17,936 bases of DNA from Oscillospiraceae bacterium (GCA_020866945.1 JAJBVW010000117.1:1-17936); one strand, 5' to 3'; counted from the first letter of the stretch, positions 7,775 through 15,257 are shown. Made by a program: numbers and translations. The notes: a model not told the origin generated them from the sequence alone.

Positions 7775-7830
7775 AACCTCATCCTCCCCGATGGACGAGG
7801 CGGCACCCGGAAAGGGGCTTTATCTTAATT

Positions 7831-9738
7831 ATGGCAAAAAAACAATTCAAGGCTGAATCCAAGCGTCTGCTGGATCTGATGATTAACTCCATCTACACCC
7901 ACAAAGAGATTTTCCTCCGGGAAATCATCTCCAACGCCTCCGACGCCATCGACAAGCTGTGCTACCGCTCTCTGACGGACGAGTCCGTGGGCCTGAGCCG
8001 GGAGGACTTCCTCATCCGCATCGACGCGGACAAGGAGGCCCGGACGCTGACCGTCTCCGACAACGGCATCGGCATGACGAAGGACGAGCTGGAGCATAAC
8101 CTGGGTGTTATCGCCTCCAGCGGCACCCGCCAGTTCCGGGACACCCTCGCGGAGAGCGAGGAGGCCGCGGATATGGACGTCATCGGCCAGTTCGGCGTGG
8201 GCTTTTATTCCGCGTTCATGGTGGCCGACAAGGTCACGGTCATCACCAAGGCGTTCGGCGAGGAGCAGGCCTATCGCTGGGAGTCCTCCGGTGCAGACGG
8301 CTACACCATCACGGAATGCGACAAGGACGCCGTTGGCACGGACGTTATCATGCACATCAAGGAGGACACCGACCAGGAGGAATACGGCACCTATCTCGAA
8401 AGCTGGGAGCTGAAGGAGCTTGTAAAGAAATATTCCGACTATGTCCGCTGGCCCATTCACATGATGGTGGAGCGCCGGGAATGGGATGACAAAGGCGGCG
8501 AGGACGGCAAGGGCGAGTATAAGACCATCGTGGAGGATCAGGTGGTAAACACCATGGTTCCCATCTGGCAGCGCCCGAAGAGCGAGGTGTCCGACGACGA
8601 CTGCAAGGCCTATTATAAAGAGCATTTCCATGACGCCGCCGACCCGGTCGCCGTCATTCGGGTCAACGCCGAGGGCCTTACAAGCTACAAGGCCATGCTG
8701 TTCATTCCCGCCCAGGCCCCCTATGATTATTATACGCGGGACTATCAGCCGGGATTACAGCTGTATTCCTCCGGCGTGATGATTATGGACAAGTGCGCCG
8801 ACCTGGTGCCGGAGCATTTCCGCTGCGTCCGGGGCGGGGTCGACTCCCCCGACCTGAGTCTGAACATCTCCCGCGAGCCTTTGCAGCACGACCGGCAGCT
8901 GAAAATCATCGCCGGGAACCTGGAAAAGAAGATTCTCGCCGAGCTGAAACGCCTGATGGACGAGGACAGAGAGCATTACCTGACCTTCTATAAAGCCTTT
9001 GCCCCTCAGCTGAAATACGGCGTGGTCGGCGATTACGGGATGCACAAGGAACAGCTTCAGGATCTGCTGATGTTCTACAGCGCCAACCAGGACAAGCTCG
9101 TGAGCCTGAAGGAATACGTAGACGCCCTGCCGGCGGGCCAGACAAAAATCTATTACGCCTGCGCGGAGACGGCCAAGCGGGCCGCCGCCCTGCCTCAGGC
9201 GGAGACGGTCAAGGCCGCCGGCTATGATATGCTGTGCCTCACGGACAATGTGGACGAGTTCGTCATGCAGATGCTGGGAACCTACAGCGAGAAGAGCTTC
9301 TGCAACGTCACCTCCGACGACCTGGGTCTGGAATCCGAGGAGGAGAAGAAGGAGACCGAGGAAAAGAGCGAGCAATACAAGGAGCTTCTGGACTTTGTCA
9401 AGGAGAGCCTGGGCGGAACGGTGGAGACCGTCCGTCTCAGCCACAAGCTGAAGTCCCAGCCCGTGTTCCTGACCACCGAGGGCGAGGTAACGCTGGAGAT
9501 GGAAAAATACTTCCAGAATCTCCCCGGCGTCCCGGAGGGCGAAAACGTGAAGGCCCACCGCGTCCTGGAGCTGAACGCCAACCACGCCGCCTTCGCCGCT
9601 CTGGAAAAGGCCTGGCAGGAGGACAAGACCAAAGCCGCCCACCTGTCCATGGTTCTGCTGGCCCAGGCCCAGCTGATTGCCGGTATTCCTCTGGATGACC
9701 CGGCAGCTTATACTGAGCTTGTGTGCGAACTATTCTAA
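7831..9738 (+). CDS. htpG: molecular chaperone HtpG (bacterial Hsp90)
   Basis: 635-aa ATP-dependent cytosolic chaperone, normal length for the family. The N-terminal GHKL ATPase domain shows NASDA (35-39), DNGIGM (77-82), SSGTRQF (96-102) and GQFGVGFYSAFM (119-130). The middle domain carries the conserved NISREPLQHD segment, and the C-terminal dimerisation domain follows an acidic Glu/Lys-rich linker. The start is the ATG at 7831; an in-frame GTG at 7768 falls inside the CIRCE element and is upstream of the family N-terminus. An AAGGGG lies 13 bases before the ATG, a rather long spacing. The gene is monocistronic with its own promoter and CIRCE site, so it is predicted to be heat-inducible through HrcA. 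Confidence 0.97.
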   Translation: MAKKQFKAESKRLLDLMINSIYTHKEIFLREIISNASDAIDKLCYRSLTDESVGLSREDFLIRIDADKEARTLTVSDNGIGMTKDELEHNLGVIASSGTRQFRDTLAESEEAADMDVIGQFGVGFYSAFMVADKVTVITKAFGEEQAYRWESSGADGYTITECDKDAVGTDVIMHIKEDTDQEEYGTYLESWELKELVKKYSDYVRWPIHMMVERREWDDKGGEDGKGEYKTIVEDQVVNTMVPIWQRPKSEVSDDDCKAYYKEHFHDAADPVAVIRVNAEGLTSYKAMLFIPAQAPYDYYTRDYQPGLQLYSSGVMIMDKCADLVPEHFRCVRGGVDSPDLSLNISREPLQHDRQLKIIAGNLEKKILAELKRLMDEDREHYLTFYKAFAPQLKYGVVGDYGMHKEQLQDLLMFYSANQDKLVSLKEYVDALPAGQTKIYYACAETAKRAAALPQAETVKAAGYDMLCLTDNVDEFVMQMLGTYSEKSFCNVTSDDLGLESEEEKKETEEKSEQYKELLDFVKESLGGTVETVRLSHKLKSQPVFLTTEGEVTLEMEKYFQNLPGVPEGENVKAHRVLELNANHAAFAALEKAWQEDKTKAAHLSMVLLAQAQLIAGIPLDDPAAYTELVCELF

Positions 9739-9755
9739 AAAAAAGCAACAATACG

Positions 9756-9884
9756 CACTGCGGCGGGTCTTTTTCCGCCAGCCCGCGCTGATTCTCCTCG
9801 ACGTACCTATGTACGCCTTCGTCGAATCATCACGACCTGACGAAAAAATCCCTCGCCCTGCATAATCGAGAAGCGCACTAAATA
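9756..9884. repeat. structured intergenic element with nested inverted repeats
   Basis: There is no credible ORF here. Contained structures are: a GGCGG/CCGCC hairpin around 9763-9782; a CGTAC-ctat-GTACG hairpin (9802-9815) nested inside GATTC/GAATC arms (about 9790-9827), with CGACG and CGTCG also symmetric; and a downstream stretch with short self-complementary blocks that ends near GCGCAC at 9873-9878. The compact nested symmetry just after a gene is what a dispersed palindromic repeat or a small structured RNA looks like. I infer a dispersed repeat, but copy number cannot be seen from one window. Confidence 0.5.
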
Positions 9885-9912
9885 AATTTGTTCGTTTTTA
9901 TAATTTCGGAGT

Positions 9913-9953
9913 ACACCGGCACATTCCATTCTGGGAACGCGCCGGTGTTTTTT
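9913..9953 (+). terminator. rho-independent terminator after htpG
   Basis: The 8-base stem ACACCGGC (9913-9920)/GCCGGTGT (9941-9948) has a 20-base loop that itself contains TTCC/GGAA. It is followed by a T run to 9953. It lies about 175 bases after the htpG stop, so the structured element between them is probably transcribed as part of the mRNA. Confidence 0.8.
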
Positions 9954-9975
9954 ATTCATTCAGCATCCTTCCGCC

Positions 9976-9990
9976 GCGGCCCCAGGCCGC
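9976..9990. promoter_or_regulatory. GC palindrome upstream of the selenium operon promoter
   Basis: GCGGCC-cca-GGCCGC, a perfect 6-base inverted repeat ending seven bases before the -35 box. It could be an operator or simply a hairpin; there is no direct evidence for a binding protein. Confidence 0.3.
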
Positions 9991-9997
9991 TTGCGCG

Positions 9998-10026
9998 TTG
10001 ACAAAGGCATTCCGCTCATGTAAAAT
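9998..10026 (+). promoter_or_regulatory. sigma-A promoter of the selenium operon
   Basis: Perfect -35 box TTGACA (9998-10003), a 17-base spacer and -10 box TAAAAT (10021-10026). The predicted start near 10033 gives a leader of about 32 bases before the yedE-like ATG. There is room for no riboswitch. Confidence 0.85.
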
Positions 10027-10064
10027 GTCGTATAGACACGAACGAGAGGGGCATACCTTATTTT

Positions 10065-11135
10065 ATGAAGAAAGAGAAATGGTTCCTGCTGGGCGGCGGC
10101 ATCGTCATCGGCCTTATCGCGGTGGCGCTCACGCTGTTTGGAAACCCGGCCAACATGGGCTTTTGCATTGCCTGCTTCATCCGGGACTCCGCGGGAGCCT
10201 TGGGGCTTCATTCCTCCTCCAATGTGCAGTATCTCCGGCCTGAAATTATCGGCCTCGTGCTGGGCAGCCTTATCATGGCCCTGTGCTTTAAGGAATTCCG
10301 CCCCAGAGGCGGCTCCAGCCCCTTTATCCGGCTGGTGATTGGCTTTTTCACCGTCGTGGGCGCGCTGGTGTTCCTGGGCTGTCCCTTCCGCATGATTATC
10401 CGCCTGGCCGCCGGGGACTTAAACGCCCTTGTGGGCCTCGCCGGCTTTGTGGCCGGTATCGGCGTGGGCGTACTCTTTTTGAACCGGGGCTTCTCCCTCG
10501 GCCCCTCCCAGCGGCAGAGCACGCTGGAGGGCGCGGCCTTTCCCGGTATTCAGGTCGCGCTGCTGGTGATTCTCGTGGCCTTTCCGAGCCTGCTGGCCTT
10601 TTCAGAGGAAGGCCCCGGCTCCATGCACGCGCCTATCCTCCTCAGTCTGCTGGCCGGTCTCATCGTGGGGGCTATCGCCCAGCGCACCCGCCTGTGCATG
10701 GCCGGGGGCATTCGGGATATGATGCTCTTTGGGGACAATACCCTTCTGCTGGGCTATATCGGCGTGTTTCTCGGCGCGCTGCTCCTAAACATCGTCACCG
10801 GCAGGTTCAGCCTGGGCTTTGCCGACCAGCCCATCGCCCACACCGACCATCTCTGGAATTTTCTCGGCATGATGCTGACCGGCCTGGGGGCCGTGCTGGC
10901 GGGCGGCTGTCCCCTGCGGCAGCTTATCCTGTCCGGGGAGGGCAGCTCTGACGCGGCCATGACCGTTATCGGCTTCGCCCTGGGGGCCGCCTTCGCCCAT
11001 AACTTTGGGCTGGCCTCCTCCGCCTCCGGCTCCACGCTGAACGGGCGTATTGCCGTTATCATTGGACTTATCGTTTTGCTTGCCATCGCCTGGTTCTACA
11101 CCCGTCAGGCCAGGAAAAAGGAGGACGCAGCATGA
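10065..11135 (+). CDS. yedE: YedE-like selenium-metabolism membrane protein (putative Se/S transporter)
   Basis: 356-aa polytopic membrane protein with about ten hydrophobic helices, of the YeeE/YedE (sulf_transp) superfamily. Members of the selenium-linked subfamily accompany yedF and selD and are thought to move a selenium or sulfur species across the membrane; transport itself is inferred. Conserved Cys motifs lie at helix ends, as in thiosulfate-type YeeE proteins: Cys34/Cys37 (CIAC), Cys106 (GCPFR), Cys211 (RLCMAGG) and Cys282 (GGCPLRQ). The two GCP(F/L)R motifs suggest an internal duplication. GAGGGG lies 13 bases before the ATG. The stop overlaps the next start (ATGA). It is the first gene of the selenium operon and has its own promoter. 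Confidence 0.93.
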   Translation: MKKEKWFLLGGGIVIGLIAVALTLFGNPANMGFCIACFIRDSAGALGLHSSSNVQYLRPEIIGLVLGSLIMALCFKEFRPRGGSSPFIRLVIGFFTVVGALVFLGCPFRMIIRLAAGDLNALVGLAGFVAGIGVGVLFLNRGFSLGPSQRQSTLEGAAFPGIQVALLVILVAFPSLLAFSEEGPGSMHAPILLSLLAGLIVGAIAQRTRLCMAGGIRDMMLFGDNTLLLGYIGVFLGALLLNIVTGRFSLGFADQPIAHTDHLWNFLGMMLTGLGAVLAGGCPLRQLILSGEGSSDAAMTVIGFALGAAFAHNFGLASSASGSTLNGRIAVIIGLIVLLAIAWFYTRQARKKEDAA

Positions 11136-11335
11136 GAATAGACGCCATAGGCCGTTCCTGCCCGGAACCGGTGCTGATGCTCCGGCAGGCGCTGAAGGAC
11201 AAGCCGGAGACCATGGAAATCGCCGTGGACAACGCCGCGGCCAAGGGCAACTGCACCCGCTTCGCCGCCCACGCGGGCTATCAGGTGACGGTGCAGGAGG
11301 AGGGGCCTGTCTGGGTTCTTCAGCTTTCCAAATGA
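11132..11335 (+). CDS. TusA/SirA-like protein, short YedF-type selenium carrier
   Basis: 67-aa protein with the TusA/SirA fold signature: an N-terminal strand, then CPEP with Cys10 as the expected persulfide/perselenide carrier, and a helix (LMLRQAL). YedF proteins of selenium clusters usually have this domain followed by a DsrE-like C-terminal domain, for about 200 aa in total. Here only the first domain is present. It overlaps yedE by ATGA, and its stop overlaps the selD start in the same way. The likely job is to hand sulfur or selenium from the aminotransferase or the YedE protein to SelD. It could also be called TusA; the operon context favours the YedF name. Confidence 0.88.
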   Translation: MRIDAIGRSCPEPVLMLRQALKDKPETMEIAVDNAAAKGNCTRFAAHAGYQVTVQEEGPVWVLQLSK

Positions 11336-12339
11336 GCCACCGACTGACCGAATTTTCAAGCTGCTCCGGCTGCGGGGCCAAGATAGGCCCCGGCGTACTG
11401 TCCCAGGTGGTGCGGGCGCTGCCGAATTTCCAGTCGGACAGCCTCCTTATAGGCTTCGACACCTCGGACGATGCCTGCGCCTATGATTTGGGCGACGGGC
11501 GGGTGCTGATTCAGACCGTGGACTTCTTCCCCCCGATGTTCGACGACCCCTTCCTGTTCGGCCAGGTGGCGGCGGCCAACGCCCTTTCGGACGTTTGGGC
11601 CATGGGCGGCGAGCCTGCGCTGGCCCTGCATCTTTTGTGCTTTCCCACCTGCCTGGAGCTGGAGCAGGTGCGGGACATATTGGCCGGAGGCCACGCCAAG
11701 GCCGCGGAGGCGGGCGTCACCGTGGCCGGGGGCCATTCCATCGAGGACGCCAGCCCAAAATACGGCCTGTGCGTCACCGGCTTTGCGCAGAAGGATAAGC
11801 TCTGGACAAACGCCGGGGCAAAACCGGGGGACGCCCTTGTGCTGACAAAGCCCCTGGGCACCGGCATATTGGTGACGGCCCATGGGGCCGGACTTCTGGA
11901 GCCTCCGGACTTCACCCGCCTCACGGCCATCATGACCGCCCTGAACGGCCCGGCCAAGCAGAAGGCGGAGAACTACCACATCCACGCCTGCACGGACATC
12001 ACCGGCTTCGGCCTGATGGGCCATTGCCGGGAGCTGGCGGAGGCCAGCGGCGTCACGGTGCATATTCTGTCCCAGGCCGTGCCGTATCAGCCCGCCGCGC
12101 CGGAGCTGGCCCGGATGGGCCTTATCCCCGCCGGGGCCTATCGGAACCGGGAGTTTCTGGAGGGCAAGGCCCGCACTGACCCGGCGCTGCCCCTCTGGCT
12201 GGAGGATATACTATACGACCCCCAGACCTCCGGCGGGCTGCTGTTCGCACTGCCCCGGCAGGAGGCGGAGACGCTGCCCTGGCCCATCATCGGCTACGCG
12301 GCGGAGCAAGGCCCCTTCCCGGTGGTCGTTGAGGCATAG
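11332..12339 (+). CDS. selD: selenide, water dikinase (selenophosphate synthetase)
   Basis: 335-aa enzyme that makes selenophosphate from selenide and ATP, the activated selenium donor for selenocysteine, selenouridine and the labile selenium cofactor. The N-terminal loop ends in SGCGAK, with the catalytic pair at Cys14 and Lys17. This form uses Cys where many anaerobes have selenocysteine. ATP/Mg residues follow (GFDTSDDACAY, TVDFFPPMFDDP, ANALSDVWAMGG), then the AGGHS motif, DITGFGLMGH and DPQTSGGLL. The start is the ATG at 11332 that overlaps the preceding stop; the frame is open further upstream, but that part is out-of-frame with its neighbours' coding sequence and unlike SelD. It lies in the selenium operon without selA or selB nearby. 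Confidence 0.97.
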   Translation: MSHRLTEFSSCSGCGAKIGPGVLSQVVRALPNFQSDSLLIGFDTSDDACAYDLGDGRVLIQTVDFFPPMFDDPFLFGQVAAANALSDVWAMGGEPALALHLLCFPTCLELEQVRDILAGGHAKAAEAGVTVAGGHSIEDASPKYGLCVTGFAQKDKLWTNAGAKPGDALVLTKPLGTGILVTAHGAGLLEPPDFTRLTAIMTALNGPAKQKAENYHIHACTDITGFGLMGHCRELAEASGVTVHILSQAVPYQPAAPELARMGLIPAGAYRNREFLEGKARTDPALPLWLEDILYDPQTSGGLLFALPRQEAETLPWPIIGYAAEQGPFPVVVEA

Positions 12340-12340
12340 G

Positions 12341-12538
12341 ATGGTATATGTGACCTTTGTGTCCCACTATGGGGCCGTCCGCTTCCGGCAGAAGATGGCG
12401 CAGCGGGGCGTTTCCGTGACGCTGATGCCTGTGCCGCGCTTTCTCTCCTCCTCCTGCGGCACCTGCGCCCGGCTGGATGGGGACACGCCGCCGGAGGATA
12501 TGCCCCGGGACGATGTAGAGGGGGTATACGTTCGATGA
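12341..12538 (+). CDS. DUF3343 family putative Se/S carrier protein
   Basis: 65-aa protein matching the DUF3343 pattern: an N-terminal strand, a His-Tyr-Gly-Ala segment that starts a helix (SHYGAVRFRQKM), a V-PVPR strand-turn, and a Cys-containing CGTC motif (Cys39, Cys42). The family is annotated as a putative selenium/sulfur carrier and is typically found beside selD and the EF2568-type aminotransferase; the biochemistry is not established. The ATG at 12341 is chosen over a TTG at 12329, which would overlap selD. It starts one base after the selD stop and ends with an ATGA overlap into the next gene. Confidence 0.85.
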   Translation: MVYVTFVSHYGAVRFRQKMAQRGVSVTLMPVPRFLSSSCGTCARLDGDTPPEDMPRDDVEGVYVR

Positions 12539-13571
12539 TATTTCTCGATAACGCCGCCGGCGCGTGGCCCAAGGCCCCTGGCGTGGGCGAGGCCATGGCC
12601 GCCTGCCTGGAGAGCGGGCCGCCCCCAATATCGCCCGCGGCGGCTACGCGCTGGCCTATGACACGGCGGAGGCCGTCACGGACATCCGCTACCGTCTGGC
12701 GGATTTCTTCGGCGTGGCAGACCCCCGGCGGGTGATTTTCACCCCCGGCTGCACCTGGGGGCTAAATATGGCGCTGTCCGGCCTTATAAAGACCGGAGAC
12801 CGCGTGCGGCTCATCGGCCCGCCCCACAACGCCGTGACCCGGCCTCTCCGCCGTCTCGGCGCGGTGGAGGGCGGCGGTGGAACCGTCGTCGTGACCCACG
12901 GCTCCAACGTATCCGGCGCGGTGTACGATATTCCCAGAAGCGACGCCTTCACCATCGTAGACGCGGCCCAGACCGCCGGGGTGCTGCCGATAGCATTCGA
13001 CGGCTCCGGCGCGGACGCCATGGCCCTCCCGGGCCACAAGGGCCTGATGGGGCCTCAGGGCATCGGGCTGCTGCTTCTGTCCCTCCGCATGGCGGAGGCG
13101 CTGGAGCCGGTGGTTCTGGGCGGCACGGGCAGCTATTCTGACAGCGCGGATATGCCCCCCGTCCTGCCGGACAGATTCGAGCCGGGAACGCTGAACCTGC
13201 CGGGCATCACGGGCCTGGGGGCGGCGCTGGACTATATTCAGCCCCGCTTTGAAGACATCCAGGCCCGCGCACAGGCTCAGACGACGGCCATGAAAGCGCT
13301 GTTTTCCAGTATCCCCGGCGTGGCCGTCGTGGGGGAACCGGCGCTGCCCGTCCTGTCCCTGGATTTTCAAAATATAGATAACGCCCTCGCCGCGCAGCGG
13401 CTGGAGGAGGAATACGGCATTCAGACCCGCTGTGGCCTCCAATGCGCCCCGGCGGCGCACAAGGCCCTGGGCACCTTCCCGCGCGGAACGGTGCGCCTCT
13501 CGGCGGGATACGCCACCACGGACGAGGAGCTTGAGCAGGCGGCGCGGGCCGTCAGGGAAATTGCGCTATGA
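12535..13571 (+). CDS. EF2568-type class V aminotransferase (cysteine desulfurase/selenocysteine lyase-like), frameshifted
   Basis: PLP enzyme of the cysteine desulfurase family, expected to release sulfur or selenium from (seleno)cysteine for the pathway. The first frame (from ATG 12535) encodes the family N-terminus MIFLDNAAGAWPKAP to about residue 30. Then the homologous sequence (NIARGGYALAYDTAEAV) continues in another frame, which runs intact to the stop at 13571. The switch maps to the C run at 12622-12626 and needs one extra base, giving a 345-aa product. Downstream all key parts are present: DAAQTAG, the PLP lysine in GHKGLMGPQG (codon 13038-13040) and the Cys loop RCGLQCAP. Clean frames on both sides suggest a recent mutation, phase variation or a sequencing error. 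A downstream start (12564) would give 335 aa but with a foreign N-terminus. Both gene ends use ATGA overlaps. Confidence 0.88.
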
Positions 13572-14344
13572 ACTGGGTCATTGTACGCGGCGCGGGCGAT
13601 ATTGCCACGGGGACGATTTTGCGGCTGAAGCGCTGCGGCTTTTCCGTTGCGGCGCTGGAAAGCCCCCGGCCCACGACCATCCGGCGGAATGTGGCGTTCT
13701 CCCAGGCTGTCTATACCGGTGAGGCCGCCGTGGAGGACGTGACCGCGAGGCTCGTCTCCTCCCTGCCGGAGCAGGAGACGGATTTTGTCCCCCTTCTCAT
13801 CGACCCGGCCTGCGAGATTTTAAAATCCGTGCATCCGGCGGCGCTGGTGGACGCGATTCTCGCGAAGAAAAATCTGGGAACCTCCCTGGACATGGCCCCG
13901 GCCACCGTAGGCCTCGGCCCCGGCTTCACCGCTGGGCAGGACGTGCGCGCCGTGGTGGAAACCAAGCGGGGTCACACCCTGGGCCGGGTCATCTGGGACG
14001 GCGCCGCGATTCCCAACACTGGCATCCCCGGTGTGGTGGGCGGAGTTGGAAAAGAACGGGTCATTCACGCCCCAGTGGGGGGAGCTCTCCACATTTTACG
14101 CGATATTGGCTCCAAAGTGGAGAAAGGCGAGCCAATCGCCCTGATAGACGGCGTATCGGTATGCGCCGCCATCCCCGGCCTTGTGCGGGGGATGCTGCCG
14201 GAGGGGTTTCCCGTGACTGCCGGGCTTAAAATGGCGGACGTGGATCCCCGCCTGGACACAGATTGGCACACAGTCTCTGACAAGGCCCTGGCCGTCGCCG
14301 GGGGCGTTGTGGAGGCACTGATGAAAATGGGGGTACGGCCATGA
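13568..14344 (+). CDS. yqeB: selenium-dependent molybdenum hydroxylase maturation protein YqeB (EF2570 type)
   Basis: 258-aa protein of the YqeB maturation family, related to XdhC/CoxI-type factors. The N-terminus has a Rossmann-like GAGDIATG (8-15). Conserved parts include LLIDPAC near 77-83, a GLGPGFTAG segment at about 115-123, VVETKRGHTLGRVIWDG (about 129-145), and a C-terminal VGG...VIHAP...G region resembling a biotinyl-like beta domain (VEKGEPI). The family occurs with selD and yqeC in genomes having selenium-dependent xanthine dehydrogenase or purine hydroxylase. It is thought to act in placing the labile selenium ligand on molybdenum; the exact step is unproven. It starts by ATGA overlap with the aminotransferase and ends by ATGA overlap with yqeC. 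Confidence 0.93.
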   Translation: MNWVIVRGAGDIATGTILRLKRCGFSVAALESPRPTTIRRNVAFSQAVYTGEAAVEDVTARLVSSLPEQETDFVPLLIDPACEILKSVHPAALVDAILAKKNLGTSLDMAPATVGLGPGFTAGQDVRAVVETKRGHTLGRVIWDGAAIPNTGIPGVVGGVGKERVIHAPVGGALHILRDIGSKVEKGEPIALIDGVSVCAAIPGLVRGMLPEGFPVTAGLKMADVDPRLDTDWHTVSDKALAVAGGVVEALMKMGVRP

Positions 14345-15060
14345 GCAGTATTATATGGGCAAACCCGGAGGCGACGCCAAGCCTGTACCGGGTGCTATTC
14401 GGCACAAGGGTGCCGCACGTCATCGCCCTGGTGGGAGCAGGCGGCAAGACCTCGGCCATCAACACCCTGGCCTGGGAGATTCGCAGCGCGGGGTATCGGG
14501 TGGTCGTCACGACCACCACAAAAATGTATCCCCCTGTGGATGGGAGCCTGCTGGCCCGGACAACAGACCAGGCCCGCAGCCTTTTGCAGAAGCGGGGCAT
14601 CGCATGGGCCGGCGCGCTCAGCGGGCCGCAGAAGCTGGAAGGGATCCCCGGCTCCATGCCTGCGCTGGTGGATATGGCGGACTTCGTCCTGGTGGAGGCC
14701 GACGGCGCGCGCAAGCACCCGCTGAAAATGACCGACCCGGCCTTTGAACCGGTCATTCCGGCGGAGGCGCAGGCGGTGGTGGCCGTGGCGGGGCTGGACG
14801 GCATTGGCCGCGCCGTCTCCGACGCCGTGCACCGGCCGGAGCTTGCCTGTCAGGCGCTGGGCGTGACCGGCAAGCACGCCGTCACCCCGGAGGACGTCGC
14901 AAGGCTTCTCGAGCTGTGCTACAAGCCGAAATTCGTCCTGCTGAACAAGGCGGAAAACCAGGCCCGCCGCGACGCCGCTTATGAAATCGCCGCGGCGCTT
15001 CCCAAGGCCCGCTGCCTGGGCCTGTGCCTCAAGGACTGGGGCCACGCTGAAAACCGATAA
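14341..15060 (+). CDS. yqeC: selenium cofactor biosynthesis protein YqeC
   Basis: 239-aa protein of the YqeC family, linked by gene context to selenium-dependent molybdenum hydroxylases. A P-loop-like GAGGKTS (32-38) follows a hydrophobic strand, consistent with nucleotide binding. VVTTTTKMYPP, VLVEADGARKHPLK and VAGLDGIG are further conserved blocks, and the last 60 residues contain LLNKAEN, like the NKxD guanine-specificity motif. The biochemical role is not established. It is the last gene of the operon and is followed within ten bases by a large hairpin. Confidence 0.92.
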   Translation: MSSIIWANPEATPSLYRVLFGTRVPHVIALVGAGGKTSAINTLAWEIRSAGYRVVVTTTTKMYPPVDGSLLARTTDQARSLLQKRGIAWAGALSGPQKLEGIPGSMPALVDMADFVLVEADGARKHPLKMTDPAFEPVIPAEAQAVVAVAGLDGIGRAVSDAVHRPELACQALGVTGKHAVTPEDVARLLELCYKPKFVLLNKAENQARRDAAYEIAAALPKARCLGLCLKDWGHAENR

Positions 15061-15067
15061 CGAACAA

Positions 15068-15108
15068 GCGGCGGCGCACACCCGAACTGCCCGGATGTGC
15101 GCCGCCGC
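15068..15108 (+). terminator. hairpin ending the selenium operon
   Basis: A perfect 13-base stem, 15068-15080 pairing with 15096-15108, with a 15-base loop, eight bases after the yqeC stop. No T run follows on the plus strand, so termination may be weak or need Rho. Together with the next hairpin it separates two convergent units. Confidence 0.6.
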
Positions 15109-15120
15109 ACTGTGGAAACG

Positions 15121-15151
15121 AAAAAAAGCGCCGGAACGCTTGTTCCGGCGC
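15121..15151 (-). terminator. rho-independent terminator of the tRNA operon
   Basis: A perfect 10-base stem, 15128-15137 with 15142-15151, and a 4-base loop. On the minus strand it is followed directly by seven T (15127-15121). It begins three bases after the 3' CCA of the last tRNA. Confidence 0.92.
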
Positions 15152-15153
15152 GA

Positions 15154-15229
15154 TGGAGCGGGCAACGAGATTCGAACTCGCTACCTCCACCTTGGCAAGG
15201 TGGCGCTCTGCCAAATGAGCTATGCCCGC
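15154..15229 (-). tRNA. tRNA-Gly (GCC), second copy
   Basis: 76-base cloverleaf with acceptor GCGGGCA/TGCCCGC, anticodon GCC within CTTGCCAA, a GTTCGAATC T loop and an encoded 3' CCA. It is the last gene of the operon and identical over its full length to the copy at 15435-15510. Confidence 0.97.
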
Positions 15230-15257
15230 ATACGGGAGGCGCTGCCTCCCGAAAAGA

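Noticed and set aside
7768..7830. An upstream GTG start that would extend HtpG by 21 residues
   Set aside because: The GTG lies within the CIRCE operator at or near the transcription start, and the added residues do not match the HtpG N-terminus, which begins at the ATG at 7831.
8755..9642. A 295-codon minus-strand frame inside htpG
   Set aside because: It is antisense to well-conserved HtpG coding sequence, has a leucine/glutamine/histidine-biased composition, and has no recognisable start context or domain.
11050..11331. An N-terminal extension of SelD by 94 codons
   Set aside because: The extension overlaps yedE and the whole TusA-like gene in another frame and is unrelated to SelD; the ATG at 11332 fits the family and the overlap pattern.
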